Source: Gemmobacter sp. (GTDB taxonomy: Bacteria; Pseudomonadota; Alphaproteobacteria; Rhodobacterales; Rhodobacteraceae). Taken from it: DNA of 64,000 nucleotides. The notes beneath the pieces were generated by a model. It was not told the DNA's origin, did no database searches, and saw nothing but the letters and a program-made list of their open reading frames with translations. Made by a program: the position numbers and the translations under genes. Shown in pieces: positions 29,432 to 38,926 of this stretch; positions within the stretch are counted from its first letter, which is position 1, and each line of letters begins with the position of its first letter. The stretch spans positions 2,832,501 to 2,896,500 of the forward strand of contig NZ_JAUCBS010000013.1 in the NCBI RefSeq assembly GCF_034676705.1, written 5' to 3'.

Positions 29432-29520
29432 ATCCCGCCCCTTCATCTGGTCGGGACAGTGAAGCACAAGACAATCCGACCAGGAATCCCCCATCCCGAT
29501 CCATGCACGCCCGGTGGGCG

Positions 29521-31608
29521 CTAGCCTACGCCGATCAGCCGGATCGCCTTGTCCTGATCGAGCAGCCACAGCAGAAACCGCGCTGCCTGGCCGCGCGGGC
29601 CTTCAAGTTTGGGATCCACGGCCAGCAGGGCGCGGGCGTCGGTCTGGGCGGTTTCCATCAGGCCGGCCTGACGTTCGGGATCGGCAGTGCGGAACCGGGG
29701 CAGGCCGGATTGCGCCGTGCCGATCAGGTCGCCTGCGCCACGGATCGCCAGATCCTCTTCGGCGATGCGGAAGCCGTCTTCGGTATCGCGCAGGATTTGC
29801 AGCCGCCGCCGCGCGGTTTCGCCCAAGGGGCCCTGATACATCATCAGGCAGGTCGAATCCGCCGCCCCCCGCCCGACCCGGCCGCGCAGCTGGTGCAGTT
29901 GCGCGAGGCCAAAGCTTTCGGCCCGTTCGATCACCATGATCGAGGCATTGGGCACGTTCACCCCCACCTCGATCACCGTGGTCGCCACCAGCACCCGCGC
30001 GTCGCCCGCCACGAAGCGGGCCATGGCCGCATCCTTGTCGGCCGGGGGCATCTGGCCATGGACCAGCGCGACGACCCCTTCGCCCAGCACGGCGCGCAGG
30101 TGGATGAAGCGATCCTCGGCCGCAGTCAGATCGACGGCTTCGGATTCCTCGACCAGCGGGCAGACCCAATAGGCCTGCCGCCCCTCGGCCACGGCGCGGG
30201 ACAGATGGGCGACCACCTCGTCGATGCGGGCATTGGGGATCAGCACGGTTTTCACCGGGCTGCGGCCGGGCGGCTTTTCATCCAGCACGGAAATGTCCAT
30301 GTCGCCGAACTGCGCCAGCGCAAGGCTGCGGGGGATGGGGGTGGCGGTCATCACCAGCACGTCGACGGCCTGCCCCTTGGCCCCCAGCTCCATCCGCTGG
30401 GCAACGCCAAAGCGATGCTGTTCGTCGATCACGGCCAGGCGCAGGTCGGCGAAATCCACATCCTTCTGGAACACCGCATGGGTGCCCACCAGAATGCCGA
30501 TCTCGCCCCCGGCCAGGGCGCGCAGCTTGGCGGCGCGGTCGGCGCCCTTGTCACGGCCGGTCAGCAGATCCAGCCGCACGCCGGCCAGTTCTGCCAGCGG
30601 GCGCAACCCTTCCCAATGCTGGCGGGCAAGGATTTCGGTGGGCGCCATCATCACCCCCTGCCCGCCCGCCTCGACCGCGATCAGCAGCGACAGAAAGGCG
30701 ACCAGCGTTTTCCCCGCCCCCACATCGCCCTGAAGCAGCCGGTTCATACGCTGTGCCGCACCCAGATCGCCGGCGATTTCCGACACGGCGCGGATCTGCG
30801 CATTGGTCGGGCGATAGGGCAACCCGGCCAGCACGCGGGCCTGCAACCGCCCGGTGCCCACCGTCGGCCGCCCCGGCTTGCGCCGGGCCTGGGCGCGGGC
30901 CAGTGCCAGGGTCAGCTGATGGGCGAACAGCTCGTCATAGGCCAGCCGCTGGCGGGCCGGCGCGGTGGGCGCCAGATCGGCGGCGCCTTGCGGGGCATGG
31001 GCGGCGGCGATGGCCGCGTTCCAGCCGGGCCAGCCTTCGCGCGCCAGCAGATGCGGGTCGATCCATTCCGGCGCCTGCGGCACCCGCGCCAGCGCGCCCT
31101 GTGCCGCCTTGTGGATCAGCCGCTGGGTCAGGCCCGCCGAGGCAGGATAGACGGGTTCGTAGGCCGGCAGATCGGCCGCTTCCTCGGGGCGCAGGATATG
31201 GTCGGGGTGGACCATCTGGGCGATGCCGTCGAAGAGTTCGACCTTGCCCGAAACCAGACGCCGCTGCCCGCTGGGCAGCTGCCGTTGCAGCGACTCGCCC
31301 CGGGCATGGAAGAACACCAGCGGAAATTCCGTCAGCGCATCGCGCACCATGACGCGGGTCGGGCCCCCCTTGCGGCGCGCGGGGAAATGCGCGCCAACCT
31401 CGACCTCGACCGTCAGAACCGCCGGCGGGGTGATATCGCGGATCGAGTCGCGCCGGCGCCGGTCCACCACGGAATGCGGCAGCACGAACAGCAGGTCGCG
31501 CGGGCGCGCCACATCCAGCCCCTGAAAGGCGCGGGCCGATTTTTCGCCCACGCCCGGCAGGGTGTCGAGTGCCGCGAACAGCGGGAACAGCGCCTCGGGC
31601 CGGCTCAT
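29521..31608 (-). CDS. recG: ATP-dependent DNA helicase RecG
   Basis: A 695-residue protein of normal RecG length. It has an N-terminal wedge (OB) domain, then a superfamily 2 helicase core: Walker A GDVGAGKTLVA, DEQHRFG (DExH box), TATPIPRSL, and the later motif VGVNVPNAS with QLRGRVGRG. RecG regresses stalled forks and resolves recombination intermediates. The start at 31608 overlaps the ligA stop by ATGA, so ligA-recG is an operon. The C-terminus ends normally, although an IS630-type element lies only a few bases beyond the stop. Confidence 0.96.
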   Translation of the reverse strand: MSRPEALFPLFAALDTLPGVGEKSARAFQGLDVARPRDLLFVLPHSVVDRRRRDSIRDITPPAVLTVEVEVGAHFPARRKGGPTRVMVRDALTEFPLVFFHARGESLQRQLPSGQRRLVSGKVELFDGIAQMVHPDHILRPEEAADLPAYEPVYPASAGLTQRLIHKAAQGALARVPQAPEWIDPHLLAREGWPGWNAAIAAAHAPQGAADLAPTAPARQRLAYDELFAHQLTLALARAQARRKPGRPTVGTGRLQARVLAGLPYRPTNAQIRAVSEIAGDLGAAQRMNRLLQGDVGAGKTLVAFLSLLIAVEAGGQGVMMAPTEILARQHWEGLRPLAELAGVRLDLLTGRDKGADRAAKLRALAGGEIGILVGTHAVFQKDVDFADLRLAVIDEQHRFGVAQRMELGAKGQAVDVLVMTATPIPRSLALAQFGDMDISVLDEKPPGRSPVKTVLIPNARIDEVVAHLSRAVAEGRQAYWVCPLVEESEAVDLTAAEDRFIHLRAVLGEGVVALVHGQMPPADKDAAMARFVAGDARVLVATTVIEVGVNVPNASIMVIERAESFGLAQLHQLRGRVGRGAADSTCLMMYQGPLGETARRRLQILRDTEDGFRIAEEDLAIRGAGDLIGTAQSGLPRFRTADPERQAGLMETAQTDARALLAVDPKLEGPRGQAARFLLWLLDQDKAIRLIGVG

Positions 31609-33995
31609 CCGCCGATCATCTCCAGCCATTCCTCCTCGGTCAGGACGGTGATGCCCAGGTCGGCCGCCTTGGTCGCCTTGGATCCGGCACCGGGGCCGGC
31701 GACCAGATAATCGGTCTTGGCCGAGACCGAACCCGCCACCTTGGCCCCCAGCGATTCGGCGCGGGCCTTGGCCTCGGCCCGGGTCATGCGTTCCAGCGTG
31801 CCGGTGAAGACCACCGTCTTGCCCACCACGGGGCTGGCGGTGGCGCGCGCCTCGGGCGGCTCGATCTCGGTCAATTGCGCGACCAGCCGGTCGACGGCGG
31901 CGCGTTCGTGCCCCGCGCGGTCCAGCGTGGTGACCAGCGAGACGGCCAGCACGGCGCCCAACCCCTCGATCCCCAGCAGGTCGGCCCAGGCGGCGCGGGC
32001 GGCATCGTCGAGCACCGGATCGGCGCTCCACACCCGGTCGCGCGCCGGCTTGATCTGGGCGCGCCGCCCGGCCGTGGCGGCGGCGGCGCGTTCCTGTGCC
32101 TCGGCCTCATCCGCCATCAGGTGGCGCTGCGCGGCGGGCAAGGCGGCGTCCACCGTGGCGATCAGCGCGGGCCAACTGCCGAAATGGCGCGCCAGATCCT
32201 TGGCCGCCACTTCGCCGACATGGCGGATGCCAAGCGCAAAGATCAGCCGGGCCAGCGTGATGCGGCGGCGCTCCTCGATCGCGGCGAACAGTTTCAACGC
32301 CGAGGTTTCGCCCCAGCCCTTGACCTGCGCCAGCGGCCGGGTTGCCAGATGGCGCAGCGCGGCGGCCAGATGGCCCGTATCGCCATCCGCCACCGGCACA
32401 CCGGCGGTGCGCAGCATGTCGGCCAGTTGCGCGTGGGTGTCGCCCCACTGTGGATCCAGCCGGCGGGCCGGATCGGCGGCAATTGCCGCCGCCGTGCCAT
32501 CGCGGGATTTCAGCAGAAAGATGTCGGCGGGTTCCGCCACCCGGCCGGTATCGTAAAAGAATTCGGCCTGTTTGGTGCCCAGCCCCTCGATATCAAAGGC
32601 CGAGCGGCTGATGAAATGGCGCAGCCGTTCCACCGCCTGCGCGGGGCAGACCAGCCCGCCCATGCAGCGGCGCACCGAATCCCCCACCTCGCGAATCGCG
32701 GGGCTGCCGCATTCGGGGCAGGTGTCGGGAAAGCCATAGGGCGCGGCATCCGCAGGCCGGCGCGACAGGTCCACATCGGCCACCTTGGGGATCACGTCGC
32801 CGGCGCGATAGATCTGCACCCAGTCGCCGATGCGAATGTCCTTGCCGCCCCGGATCGGTTCGCCCCGGCTGTCGCGACCGGCGATGTAATCCTCGTTGTG
32901 GAGCGTCGCGTTGGAAACCACCACGCCCCCCACCGTCACCGGCGTCAGCCGCGCGACCGGCGACAGCGCGCCGGTGCGGCCGACCTGAATGTCGATCCCC
33001 TCCAGCCGCGTCCAGGCGGTTTCGGCCGGGAACTTGTGCGCAATCGCCCAGCGGGGGGTATTGGCGCGAAAGCCCAGCCGCTGTTGCAGCGACAGCTCGT
33101 TCACCTTGTAGACCACGCCGTCGATGTCATAGCCCAGCGTCGCGCGTTGTGCCTCGATCCCGGCGTAATGGGCCAGCAGGTCGGCGGGTGTGTGGCACAG
33201 CACGGTCAGCGGGTTGGTCTGGAACCCCAATGCCTTCAGCCGGGCGATGGCGGCGAACTGGGTATCGGCCAGCGGTTCGCTGACCTCGCCCCAGGCATAG
33301 GCGAAAAAGCGCAAGGGGCGGGCGGCGGTGATCGCCGCATCCAGCTGCCGCAGGCTGCCAGCGGCCGCGTTGCGCGGGTTGGCAAAGGTTTTCTCGCCCC
33401 GCTCGGACTGGGCGGCGTTCAGGGCGGCGAAATCGGCGTGGCTCATGTAGACCTCGCCCCGCACCTCCAGCACCTCGGGGGCGCCGTTCAGGCGCTGGGG
33501 AATATCGGCGATGGTGCGGGCATTGGCGGTGACGTTTTCCCCCACCTCGCCATCGCCGCGGGTGGCGGCCTGCACCAGAACCCCGCCTTCGTAGCGCAGC
33601 GAGAGCGACAGCCCGTCGATCTTGGGTTCGGCGGTAAAGGCGATGGCGCCGTCATGGCCCAGGAACCGCCGCACGCGATCGACGAATTCACCAACCTCGG
33701 CCCCGTCGAAGGCATTGGCCAGGCTGAGCATCGCCACCTGATGGCGCACCTTGCCGAACCCTTCGGCCAGCGGCCCGCCGACCGATTCCGTCGGGCTGCC
33801 CGAATCGGCCAGCGCGGGAAACGCCCCCTCCAGCGCCTGCAACCGCCGCTTCATCGCATCGAATTCGGCATCGCTGATCGTCGGCGCATCGTCGCGGTGA
33901 TAGGCGATGTTGGCCTCGGACAGCTTGCGGGCAAGTTCGGTCCATTCGGCCGCAGCTTCGGCCATCGTCATCTGTTCGGCAGGTCTTTCGCCCAT
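31605..33995 (-). CDS. ligA: NAD-dependent DNA ligase
   Basis: About 796 residues. The adenylation lysine K125 lies in EPKIDGLS. It is followed by the OB domain, a four-cysteine zinc finger (CPECGSP, RCMGGLVCP), helix-hairpin-helix repeats and a C-terminal BRCT domain (VVGKTVVFTGTLERM onward). An insertion of about 70 residues lies between the helix-hairpin-helix part and BRCT, making it longer than E. coli LigA. The ATG at 33995 is preferred because AGAGGA lies 4 bases upstream; 34022 lacks a Shine-Dalgarno. It seals nicks using NAD+ in replication and repair. Confidence 0.95.
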   Translation of the reverse strand: MGERPAEQMTMAEAAAEWTELARKLSEANIAYHRDDAPTISDAEFDAMKRRLQALEGAFPALADSGSPTESVGGPLAEGFGKVRHQVAMLSLANAFDGAEVGEFVDRVRRFLGHDGAIAFTAEPKIDGLSLSLRYEGGVLVQAATRGDGEVGENVTANARTIADIPQRLNGAPEVLEVRGEVYMSHADFAALNAAQSERGEKTFANPRNAAAGSLRQLDAAITAARPLRFFAYAWGEVSEPLADTQFAAIARLKALGFQTNPLTVLCHTPADLLAHYAGIEAQRATLGYDIDGVVYKVNELSLQQRLGFRANTPRWAIAHKFPAETAWTRLEGIDIQVGRTGALSPVARLTPVTVGGVVVSNATLHNEDYIAGRDSRGEPIRGGKDIRIGDWVQIYRAGDVIPKVADVDLSRRPADAAPYGFPDTCPECGSPAIREVGDSVRRCMGGLVCPAQAVERLRHFISRSAFDIEGLGTKQAEFFYDTGRVAEPADIFLLKSRDGTAAAIAADPARRLDPQWGDTHAQLADMLRTAGVPVADGDTGHLAAALRHLATRPLAQVKGWGETSALKLFAAIEERRRITLARLIFALGIRHVGEVAAKDLARHFGSWPALIATVDAALPAAQRHLMADEAEAQERAAAATAGRRAQIKPARDRVWSADPVLDDAARAAWADLLGIEGLGAVLAVSLVTTLDRAGHERAAVDRLVAQLTEIEPPEARATASPVVGKTVVFTGTLERMTRAEAKARAESLGAKVAGSVSAKTDYLVAGPGAGSKATKAADLGITVLTEEEWLEMIGG

Positions 33996-34053
33996 GACAT
34001 CCTCTGCGGCTGGTGTCCCCATGGTTTAGGGGCGCGCGCGCGCAAAGGGAAGC

Positions 34054-34764
34054 TCAGGCAGTGGCGGCCAGGCGATCCCCCTCGCCCGGGACGGGATCGC
34101 GCAGCACATAGCCACGGCCCCAGACGGTTTCGATATGGTTCTGCCCGCCCGTCGCCTCTGACAGCTTCTTTCTCAACTTGCAGATGAATACGTCGATGAT
34201 CTTCAGTTCCGGTTCGTCCATACCGCCATAGAGGTGATTCAGGAACATTTCCTTGGTCAGCGTGGTGCCCTTGCGCAGGGACAGCAGTTCCAGCATCTGG
34301 TATTCCTTGCCGGTCAGATGCACCGTCTTGCCTTCGACCTCCACCGTCTTGGCATCGAGGTTGACGCAGACGCGGCCGGTGCGGATGACCGATTGCGCAT
34401 GCCCCTTGGACCGGCGGATGATGGCATGAATGCGCGCCACCAGTTCCTCGCGGTGAAAGGGCTTGGTCAGATAATCATCCGCGCCAAAGCCGAAGCCCTT
34501 GATCTTGCTGTCGGTATCGTCGGCACCCGACAGGATCAGGATGGGCGTGTCCACCCGCGCGGTGCGCAATTGGCGCAAGACCTCGTGCCCGTTCATGTCG
34601 GGCAGGTTCAGATCCAGCAGGATCAGGTCGTAATCATACAGTTTCGCCAGGTCGATCCCCTCCTCCCCCAGATCCGTGCAATAGACGTTGAGGTTGGCAT
34701 GGGTCAGCATCAGTTCGATGCTGCGCGACGTCGTGGGGTCGTCTTCGACCAGCAGGATACGCAT
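34054..34764 (-). CDS. ctrA: Cell-cycle response regulator CtrA
   Basis: A 236-residue OmpR-type regulator. The receiver has phospho-acceptor D51 (LILLDLNLPDMNG). The winged-helix output domain contains HLTGKEYQMLELLSLRKGT and KIIDVFICKLRKKL, the recognition region conserved in alphaproteobacterial CtrA. GGAG lies 7 bases before the ATG. In Rhodobacterales CtrA controls motility and gene-transfer-agent genes rather than being essential for replication. The gene is directly downstream of sciP, whose product inhibits CtrA. A CtrA-like box lies in the 94-base gap. Confidence 0.97.
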   Translation of the reverse strand: MRILLVEDDPTTSRSIELMLTHANLNVYCTDLGEEGIDLAKLYDYDLILLDLNLPDMNGHEVLRQLRTARVDTPILILSGADDTDSKIKGFGFGADDYLTKPFHREELVARIHAIIRRSKGHAQSVIRTGRVCVNLDAKTVEVEGKTVHLTGKEYQMLELLSLRKGTTLTKEMFLNHLYGGMDEPELKIIDVFICKLRKKLSEATGGQNHIETVWGRGYVLRDPVPGEGDRLAATA

Positions 34765-34816
34765 CTGAAATCTCCGCTCTGGCAGCCTTGGCAAGGTCAA
34801 CTTTCACGTGCAATGG

Positions 34817-34831
34817 TTAACCGCTGGTTAC
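34817..34831. promoter_or_regulatory. Candidate CtrA-binding site upstream of ctrA
   Basis: TTAA-CCGCTGG-TTAC matches the CtrA box TTAA-N7-TTAA at 7 of 8 fixed positions. It lies 53 bases upstream of the ctrA ATG, in the sciP-ctrA gap, and suggests autoregulation. Confidence 0.55.
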
Positions 34832-34858
34832 CTTGTCAGAACATTTGCGGAATACAAT

Positions 34859-35137
34859 CTAAAGTTGTCGATATTTCTGGATCGCGGTGACTTTCAAGGC
34901 TTTCTCGCCATGGGTTTCCACCGCCTTGCACCACAGGTCGAACTCCTCGTCCGACAGGGCATAGCGTTCCAGCGCCTCGTCCCGGGGCAACAGGCCATGG
35001 AGCACCGCCTTGACCACCACCGCCTTGCGGCTGGCCACCCAGCGCGTGGTTTCGGCTGGGGGCAGATCAGCGCGTGACAGGATGCTGCCATCCGGCAGGG
35101 TGATCTGTCGCGGTCCTTCGACACGTTTGAGATACAT
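34859..35137 (-). CDS. sciP: CtrA inhibitor SciP (DUF1153)
   Basis: A 92-residue protein with the family start MYLKRVEGPRQITLPDGS and the conserved WVASRKAVVVKAV helix. SciP binds CtrA and blocks recruitment of RNA polymerase at CtrA promoters. The ATG at 35137 is chosen because AAGGAA lies 6 bases upstream, whereas codons at 35143 and 35155 have no well-placed site. It is immediately upstream of ctrA on the same strand. Confidence 0.92.
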   Translation of the reverse strand: MYLKRVEGPRQITLPDGSILSRADLPPAETTRWVASRKAVVVKAVLHGLLPRDEALERYALSDEEFDLWCKAVETHGEKALKVTAIQKYRQL

Positions 35138-35256
35138 CGGCATTTCCTTGTCCATCGGGCCGATGCTGCCGCAGCAGGCTTAATTAGCCGTGAAGCAGGG
35201 GGTTGGAGAATGCGCAGCATTTTCCTATATCCCTGCACATTCCCTGGAGACCGCCC

Positions 35257-36396
35257 ATGCCGCGCGACGTGCCCCTGAACTCTTTGGGCCTGCCCAAGGC
35301 CCCTGCCGATACCCGCGTCGTCGTGGCGATGTCGGGGGGGGTCGATTCCTCGGTCGTGGCGGCCATGCTGGCGGAACAGGGCTACGACGTGGTCGGGGTC
35401 ACGCTGCAACTGTATGACCATGGCGCGGCGCTGGCGAAAAAGGGCGCCTGTTGCGCGGGTCGCGACATTCACGATGCGCGGCGCGTGGCGGAAACCATGG
35501 GATTTCCGCATTATGTGCTGGATTACGAAAACACCTTCCGCGAGGCGGTGATCGAGGAATTCGCCGATGCCTATCTGGCCGGCGCCACGCCGGTGCCCTG
35601 CATCCGCTGCAACGAACGGGTGAAGTTCAAGGATTTGCTGAACACCGCGCGCGAACTGGATGCCGATTGCATGGCGACCGGGCATTACATCCAGCGCAAG
35701 ATGGGGCCACATGGCGCCGAACTGCACTGCGCCGCCGATGCCAACCGCGACCAGAGCTATTTCCTGTTTTCCACCACGCCAGACCAGCTGGACTACCTGC
35801 GCTTTCCGCTGGGCCACCTGCAATCCAAGGCGGAAACCCGCGCGCTGGCGGCGAAATACGGCCTGCCGGTGGCCGACAAGCCCGACAGCCAGGACATCTG
35901 CTTTGTCCCGAACGGCAACTATGCCGCCGTCATCGAAAAGCTGCGCCCCGGCGCGGCCGATCCGGGCCAGATCGTGGATATGGACGGCCGCGTGCTGGGC
36001 GACCATCGCGGGGTGATCCACTACACCATCGGGCAGCGCAAGGGCCTGGGCATTGGCGGGCTGGCCGACCCGCTGTATGTCGTGCGGCTGGACCCCGAGA
36101 CGCGCCGCGTGATCGTCGGCCCCAAGGACGCGCTGTCCACCCGCATCGTCCCGGTGCGCGAGGTGAACTGGCTGGGCGATGCGCCGCTGTCCTCGCGCCC
36201 CGAATGGGAGGTGGCGGTCAAGGTCCGGTCCACCCGCCCGCCGCGGCCGGCGATCATCCGCCCGCTGTCGGACACCGAGGCCGAGGTAGAACTGTTCACG
36301 CCCGAAGACGGCATCAGCGCCGGGCAGGCCTGCGTGTTCTATGCGCCCGACAGCAGCCGCGTGCTGGGTGGCGGCTGGATCTGGCGGGGGCGCTGA
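35257..36396 (+). CDS. mnmA: tRNA 2-thiouridylase MnmA
   Basis: A 379-residue protein. The PP-loop motif SGGVDSS is at residues 26-32. The two catalytic cysteines are visible as C118 (in CIRCNERVKF) and C215 (in SQDICFVPNG). MnmA thiolates U34 of tRNA Lys, Glu and Gln using ATP and a persulfide relay. The ATG at 35257 follows TGGAG; a longer upstream frame is not supported. A cytochrome P450 gene begins 41 bases downstream on the same strand. Confidence 0.96.
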   Translation: MPRDVPLNSLGLPKAPADTRVVVAMSGGVDSSVVAAMLAEQGYDVVGVTLQLYDHGAALAKKGACCAGRDIHDARRVAETMGFPHYVLDYENTFREAVIEEFADAYLAGATPVPCIRCNERVKFKDLLNTARELDADCMATGHYIQRKMGPHGAELHCAADANRDQSYFLFSTTPDQLDYLRFPLGHLQSKAETRALAAKYGLPVADKPDSQDICFVPNGNYAAVIEKLRPGAADPGQIVDMDGRVLGDHRGVIHYTIGQRKGLGIGGLADPLYVVRLDPETRRVIVGPKDALSTRIVPVREVNWLGDAPLSSRPEWEVAVKVRSTRPPRPAIIRPLSDTEAEVELFTPEDGISAGQACVFYAPDSSRVLGGGWIWRGR

Positions 36397-36437
36397 ACCC
36401 GGCCTATCCTGCGGGGGACACCACCCCGCAGGATACC

Positions 36438-37622
36438 ATGCACCGCCTGTCGCAATCGCCCACCGATCCGGCCTTCGTCCAGAATCCCTACGCCTTTTAC
36501 GACCGCGCCCGCGCGCGGGGCCCCATCGTCTGGTGGGAGGATTACGGGATGCCCGCCGCGCTCAGCCACGCTGCGGTCAACGCCATCCTGCGCGATCGCC
36601 GCTTCGGGCGCGAGGAACCGGCCGAACTGCGCCAGCCCATTCCCGACCATCTGGCGCCCTTCTACGCCGTCGAGGCCCATTCCATGCTGGAACTGGAGCC
36701 GCCGCGCCATACCCGGTTGCGCGGGCTGGTGCTGCGGGCCTTCACCTCGCGCCGGATCGCGGCGCTGGGGCCCGATATTGCGGCGCTGGCAGGCGAGTTG
36801 GCCGCCGCCCTGCCCCGCGATGCCCCGTTCGATCTGCTGACCGGCTTTGCCCAGCCCATCCCGGTGCGCATCATCGCCCGCCTGCTGGGCGTCCCCGAGG
36901 ATATGGCGCCAGACCTGCTGCGCTGGTCCAATGCCATGGTCGGGATGTATCAGGCGAAACGCACCCCGCAGATGGAGGCGGCCGCGGTGCAGGCCGCCCA
37001 GGACTTTGCCGCCTTCCTGCGCGCCTATGTCGAGGAACGCCGCGCCAAACCCGCCGATGACCTGATCACCCACCTGATCGCCGCCGAGGCCGAGGGCGAA
37101 CGGCTGTCCACCGACGAGCTGATCACCACCTGCATCCTGCTGCTGAACGCCGGGCACGAGGCCACGGTCCACAGCATCGGCAATGGCGTGTATGCGCTGC
37201 TGCGCCATGGCTGCGGGGCCGATGTGCTGGCCCCCGACCGCATCGCCGCCACGGTCGAGGAAATCCTGCGCTGGGATCCGCCGCTGCACCTGTTCGCCCG
37301 CTGGGCCTATGAGGAAATCGAGGTGATGGGCCACACCTTCCGCCGCGGCGACCGGGTGGCCTGCCTGCTGGGCGCGGCCAACCGCGACCCACGCATGTAT
37401 GATGCCCCCCACCGCTTCAACCCGGCCCGGCCGGCCCAGGGCAACCTGGCCTTTGGCGGCGGGCTGCATTTCTGCGTCGGCGCGCCGCTCGCCCGGCTGG
37501 AACTGCAAATCGCCCTGCCCGCGCTGTTCGCAGCATTGCCCGGCCTGCGGCTGGTGGGCCCTGCAACTTATTCAGATGCCTACCATTTCCACGGGCTGGA
37601 ACGGCTGATGGTCGCCGGCTAA
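36438..37622 (+). CDS. Cytochrome P450
   Basis: A 394-residue soluble bacterial-type P450. The heme ligand is C346 in FGGGLHFCVGAP. The K-helix ExxR is E275-R278. The I-helix segment LLNAGHEATV carries the acid-alcohol pair (E241, T243), supporting oxygen activation. No membrane anchor is seen. The ATG at 36438 follows GCAGGATACC. The substrate is unknown, and no ferredoxin or reductase gene is adjacent. The stop overlaps the stop of the convergent cyclodeaminase gene by 3 bases. Confidence 0.93.
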   Translation: MHRLSQSPTDPAFVQNPYAFYDRARARGPIVWWEDYGMPAALSHAAVNAILRDRRFGREEPAELRQPIPDHLAPFYAVEAHSMLELEPPRHTRLRGLVLRAFTSRRIAALGPDIAALAGELAAALPRDAPFDLLTGFAQPIPVRIIARLLGVPEDMAPDLLRWSNAMVGMYQAKRTPQMEAAAVQAAQDFAAFLRAYVEERRAKPADDLITHLIAAEAEGERLSTDELITTCILLLNAGHEATVHSIGNGVYALLRHGCGADVLAPDRIAATVEEILRWDPPLHLFARWAYEEIEVMGHTFRRGDRVACLLGAANRDPRMYDAPHRFNPARPAQGNLAFGGGLHFCVGAPLARLELQIALPALFAALPGLRLVGPATYSDAYHFHGLERLMVAG

Positions 37623-38686
37623 ACCCCGGCGCGGCGCAGCATGCCGTACAGGTCGCGCGGCTCGTCCGGGTCGGCGATCATGTCCAGCATCTGCGCCAGC
37701 CCGGTGCCGGCGATCCGCCCGTGCAGCCAGGTCAGCGCGCTGAAATCCTCGATGGCAAAGCCCACCCCGTCGAACAGCGTGATCTGCGCGGCATCGGTCC
37801 GCCCCGGCACGGCGCCGGTGATCACCTGCCACAGCTCGGTCACCGGATGGTCGGTCGGCAACTGCTGGATCTCGCCTTCGATCCGGGTCTGGTCGGGATA
37901 TTCCACAAAGATCGCCGAGCGATGCAGGATCGCCGGGGCAAGCTCGGTCTTGCCCGGGCAATCGCCGCCGATGGCGTTCAGATGCACGCCGGCGCCGACC
38001 ATGTTGTCGGTCAGGATGGTGGCATGCGCCTTGTCGGCGGTACAGGTGGTGATGATCTGCGCCCCCTCGATCGCCGCTTCGGCGCTGCGGCAGGGCACGA
38101 CCACCAGCCCGCTGCCGGCCAGATTGGCCGCGCAGCGCGCCGTCGCGGTCGGATCGATATCCCACAACCGCACTTCGGCAATGCCGCAGACCGCCTTGAA
38201 GGCCAGCGCCTGGAATTCGGACTGCGCGCCATTGCCGATCATCGCCATCACCCGCGCGCCGTTCGGCGCCAGATGCCGCGCCGCCATGGCCGAGGTCGCC
38301 GCGGTGCGCAGCGCGGTCAGCAGGGTCATTTCGGTCAACAGCACCGGATAGCCCGTCGCCACCTCGGCCAGCACGCCAAAGGCGGTCACCGTCTGCAACC
38401 CGCGCCCCGGATTGGCGGGATGGCCGTTGACATATTTGAACCCGTAATGGTCGCCGTCCGAGGCCGGCATCAGCTCGATCACCCCCACCGTGGAATGCGA
38501 GGCGACGCGCGGCGTCTTGTCGAACGCCGGCCAGCGGCGGAAATCGGCCTCGATCCCGGCAGCAAGTTCGGTCAGCACGGTTTCAACCCCGATCCGGTTC
38601 ACCAGCCGCATCATCGCATCGACGCTGACAAAGGGAATCATCGCGCGGGACGACGGTGCGGGGGACTGGACGGCAGCGGCGGGCAT
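37619..38686 (-). CDS. Ornithine cyclodeaminase/mu-crystallin family protein
   Basis: A 355-residue protein with the Rossmann dinucleotide motif MIGNGAQSEFQALAF and the conserved NAIGGDCPGKTEL segment with the catalytic Asp typical of ornithine cyclodeaminase. That enzyme turns ornithine into proline and ammonia with NAD+. Other family members reduce imines or make other amino acids, so the substrate is not certain. The gene is convergent with the P450 gene and overlaps it at the stops. Confidence 0.87.
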   Translation of the reverse strand: MPAAAVQSPAPSSRAMIPFVSVDAMMRLVNRIGVETVLTELAAGIEADFRRWPAFDKTPRVASHSTVGVIELMPASDGDHYGFKYVNGHPANPGRGLQTVTAFGVLAEVATGYPVLLTEMTLLTALRTAATSAMAARHLAPNGARVMAMIGNGAQSEFQALAFKAVCGIAEVRLWDIDPTATARCAANLAGSGLVVVPCRSAEAAIEGAQIITTCTADKAHATILTDNMVGAGVHLNAIGGDCPGKTELAPAILHRSAIFVEYPDQTRIEGEIQQLPTDHPVTELWQVITGAVPGRTDAAQITLFDGVGFAIEDFSALTWLHGRIAGTGLAQMLDMIADPDEPRDLYGMLRRAGV

Positions 38687-38827
38687 GAACGGCTCCTGTA
38701 TCGGCGTTCTGCCCAGTATGCCGGGCGATCCGACCGGACAGCAGCGTCAATGCGCAGCGTTTCCGGGCGAAACGGCGGCATGCCCCGATTTCCGCCGGCA
38801 GGATGTTGCACAGGCCGGGGCCTCCGG

Positions 38828-38857
38828 CGGGGATATTTGGATCAGAGCGAGAGGGGG
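38828..38857. repeat. Dispersed intergenic motif, copy b
   Basis: Contains CGGGGATATTTGGATCAG followed by AGCGAGAGGGGG. It matches the copy at 18312 in the central GATATTTGGATCA core. It lies in the 240-base gap between the cyclodeaminase start and the MFS gene end. The gap holds no gene. Confidence 0.7.
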
Positions 38858-38875
38858 CGGCCGCCCTTTCATCTG

Positions 38876-38895
38876 TCCTCAAATATCCCGGGGGG
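38876..38895. repeat. Dispersed intergenic motif, copy c (inverted, partial)
   Basis: TCCTCAAATATCCCGGGGGG is the reverse-orientation half of the same motif. With copy b about 20 bases away it forms a loose inverted pair. Confidence 0.6.
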
Positions 38896-38926
38896 AGTCG
38901 CGGAACGCGACGGGGGGCTGGCCCCC

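Larger units (their letters stand above)
28436..29512 (-). mobile_element. IS630-family insertion sequence (ends uncertain)
   Basis: Two overlapping frames on the minus strand encode an IS630-type transposase. On the left, TA at 28434-28435 is followed by GGGCGTGTCTGAG, which would suit an element end. On the right only a 7-base match (CACGCCC, 29506-29512) to the reverse complement is seen, and no clear TA. The boundaries are therefore tentative. It lies between the phage remnant and the recG stop. Confidence 0.6.

Noticed and set aside
33996..34022. ATG at 34022 as the ligA start
   Set aside because: No Shine-Dalgarno is present there, whereas 33995 has AGAGGA at 4 bases.
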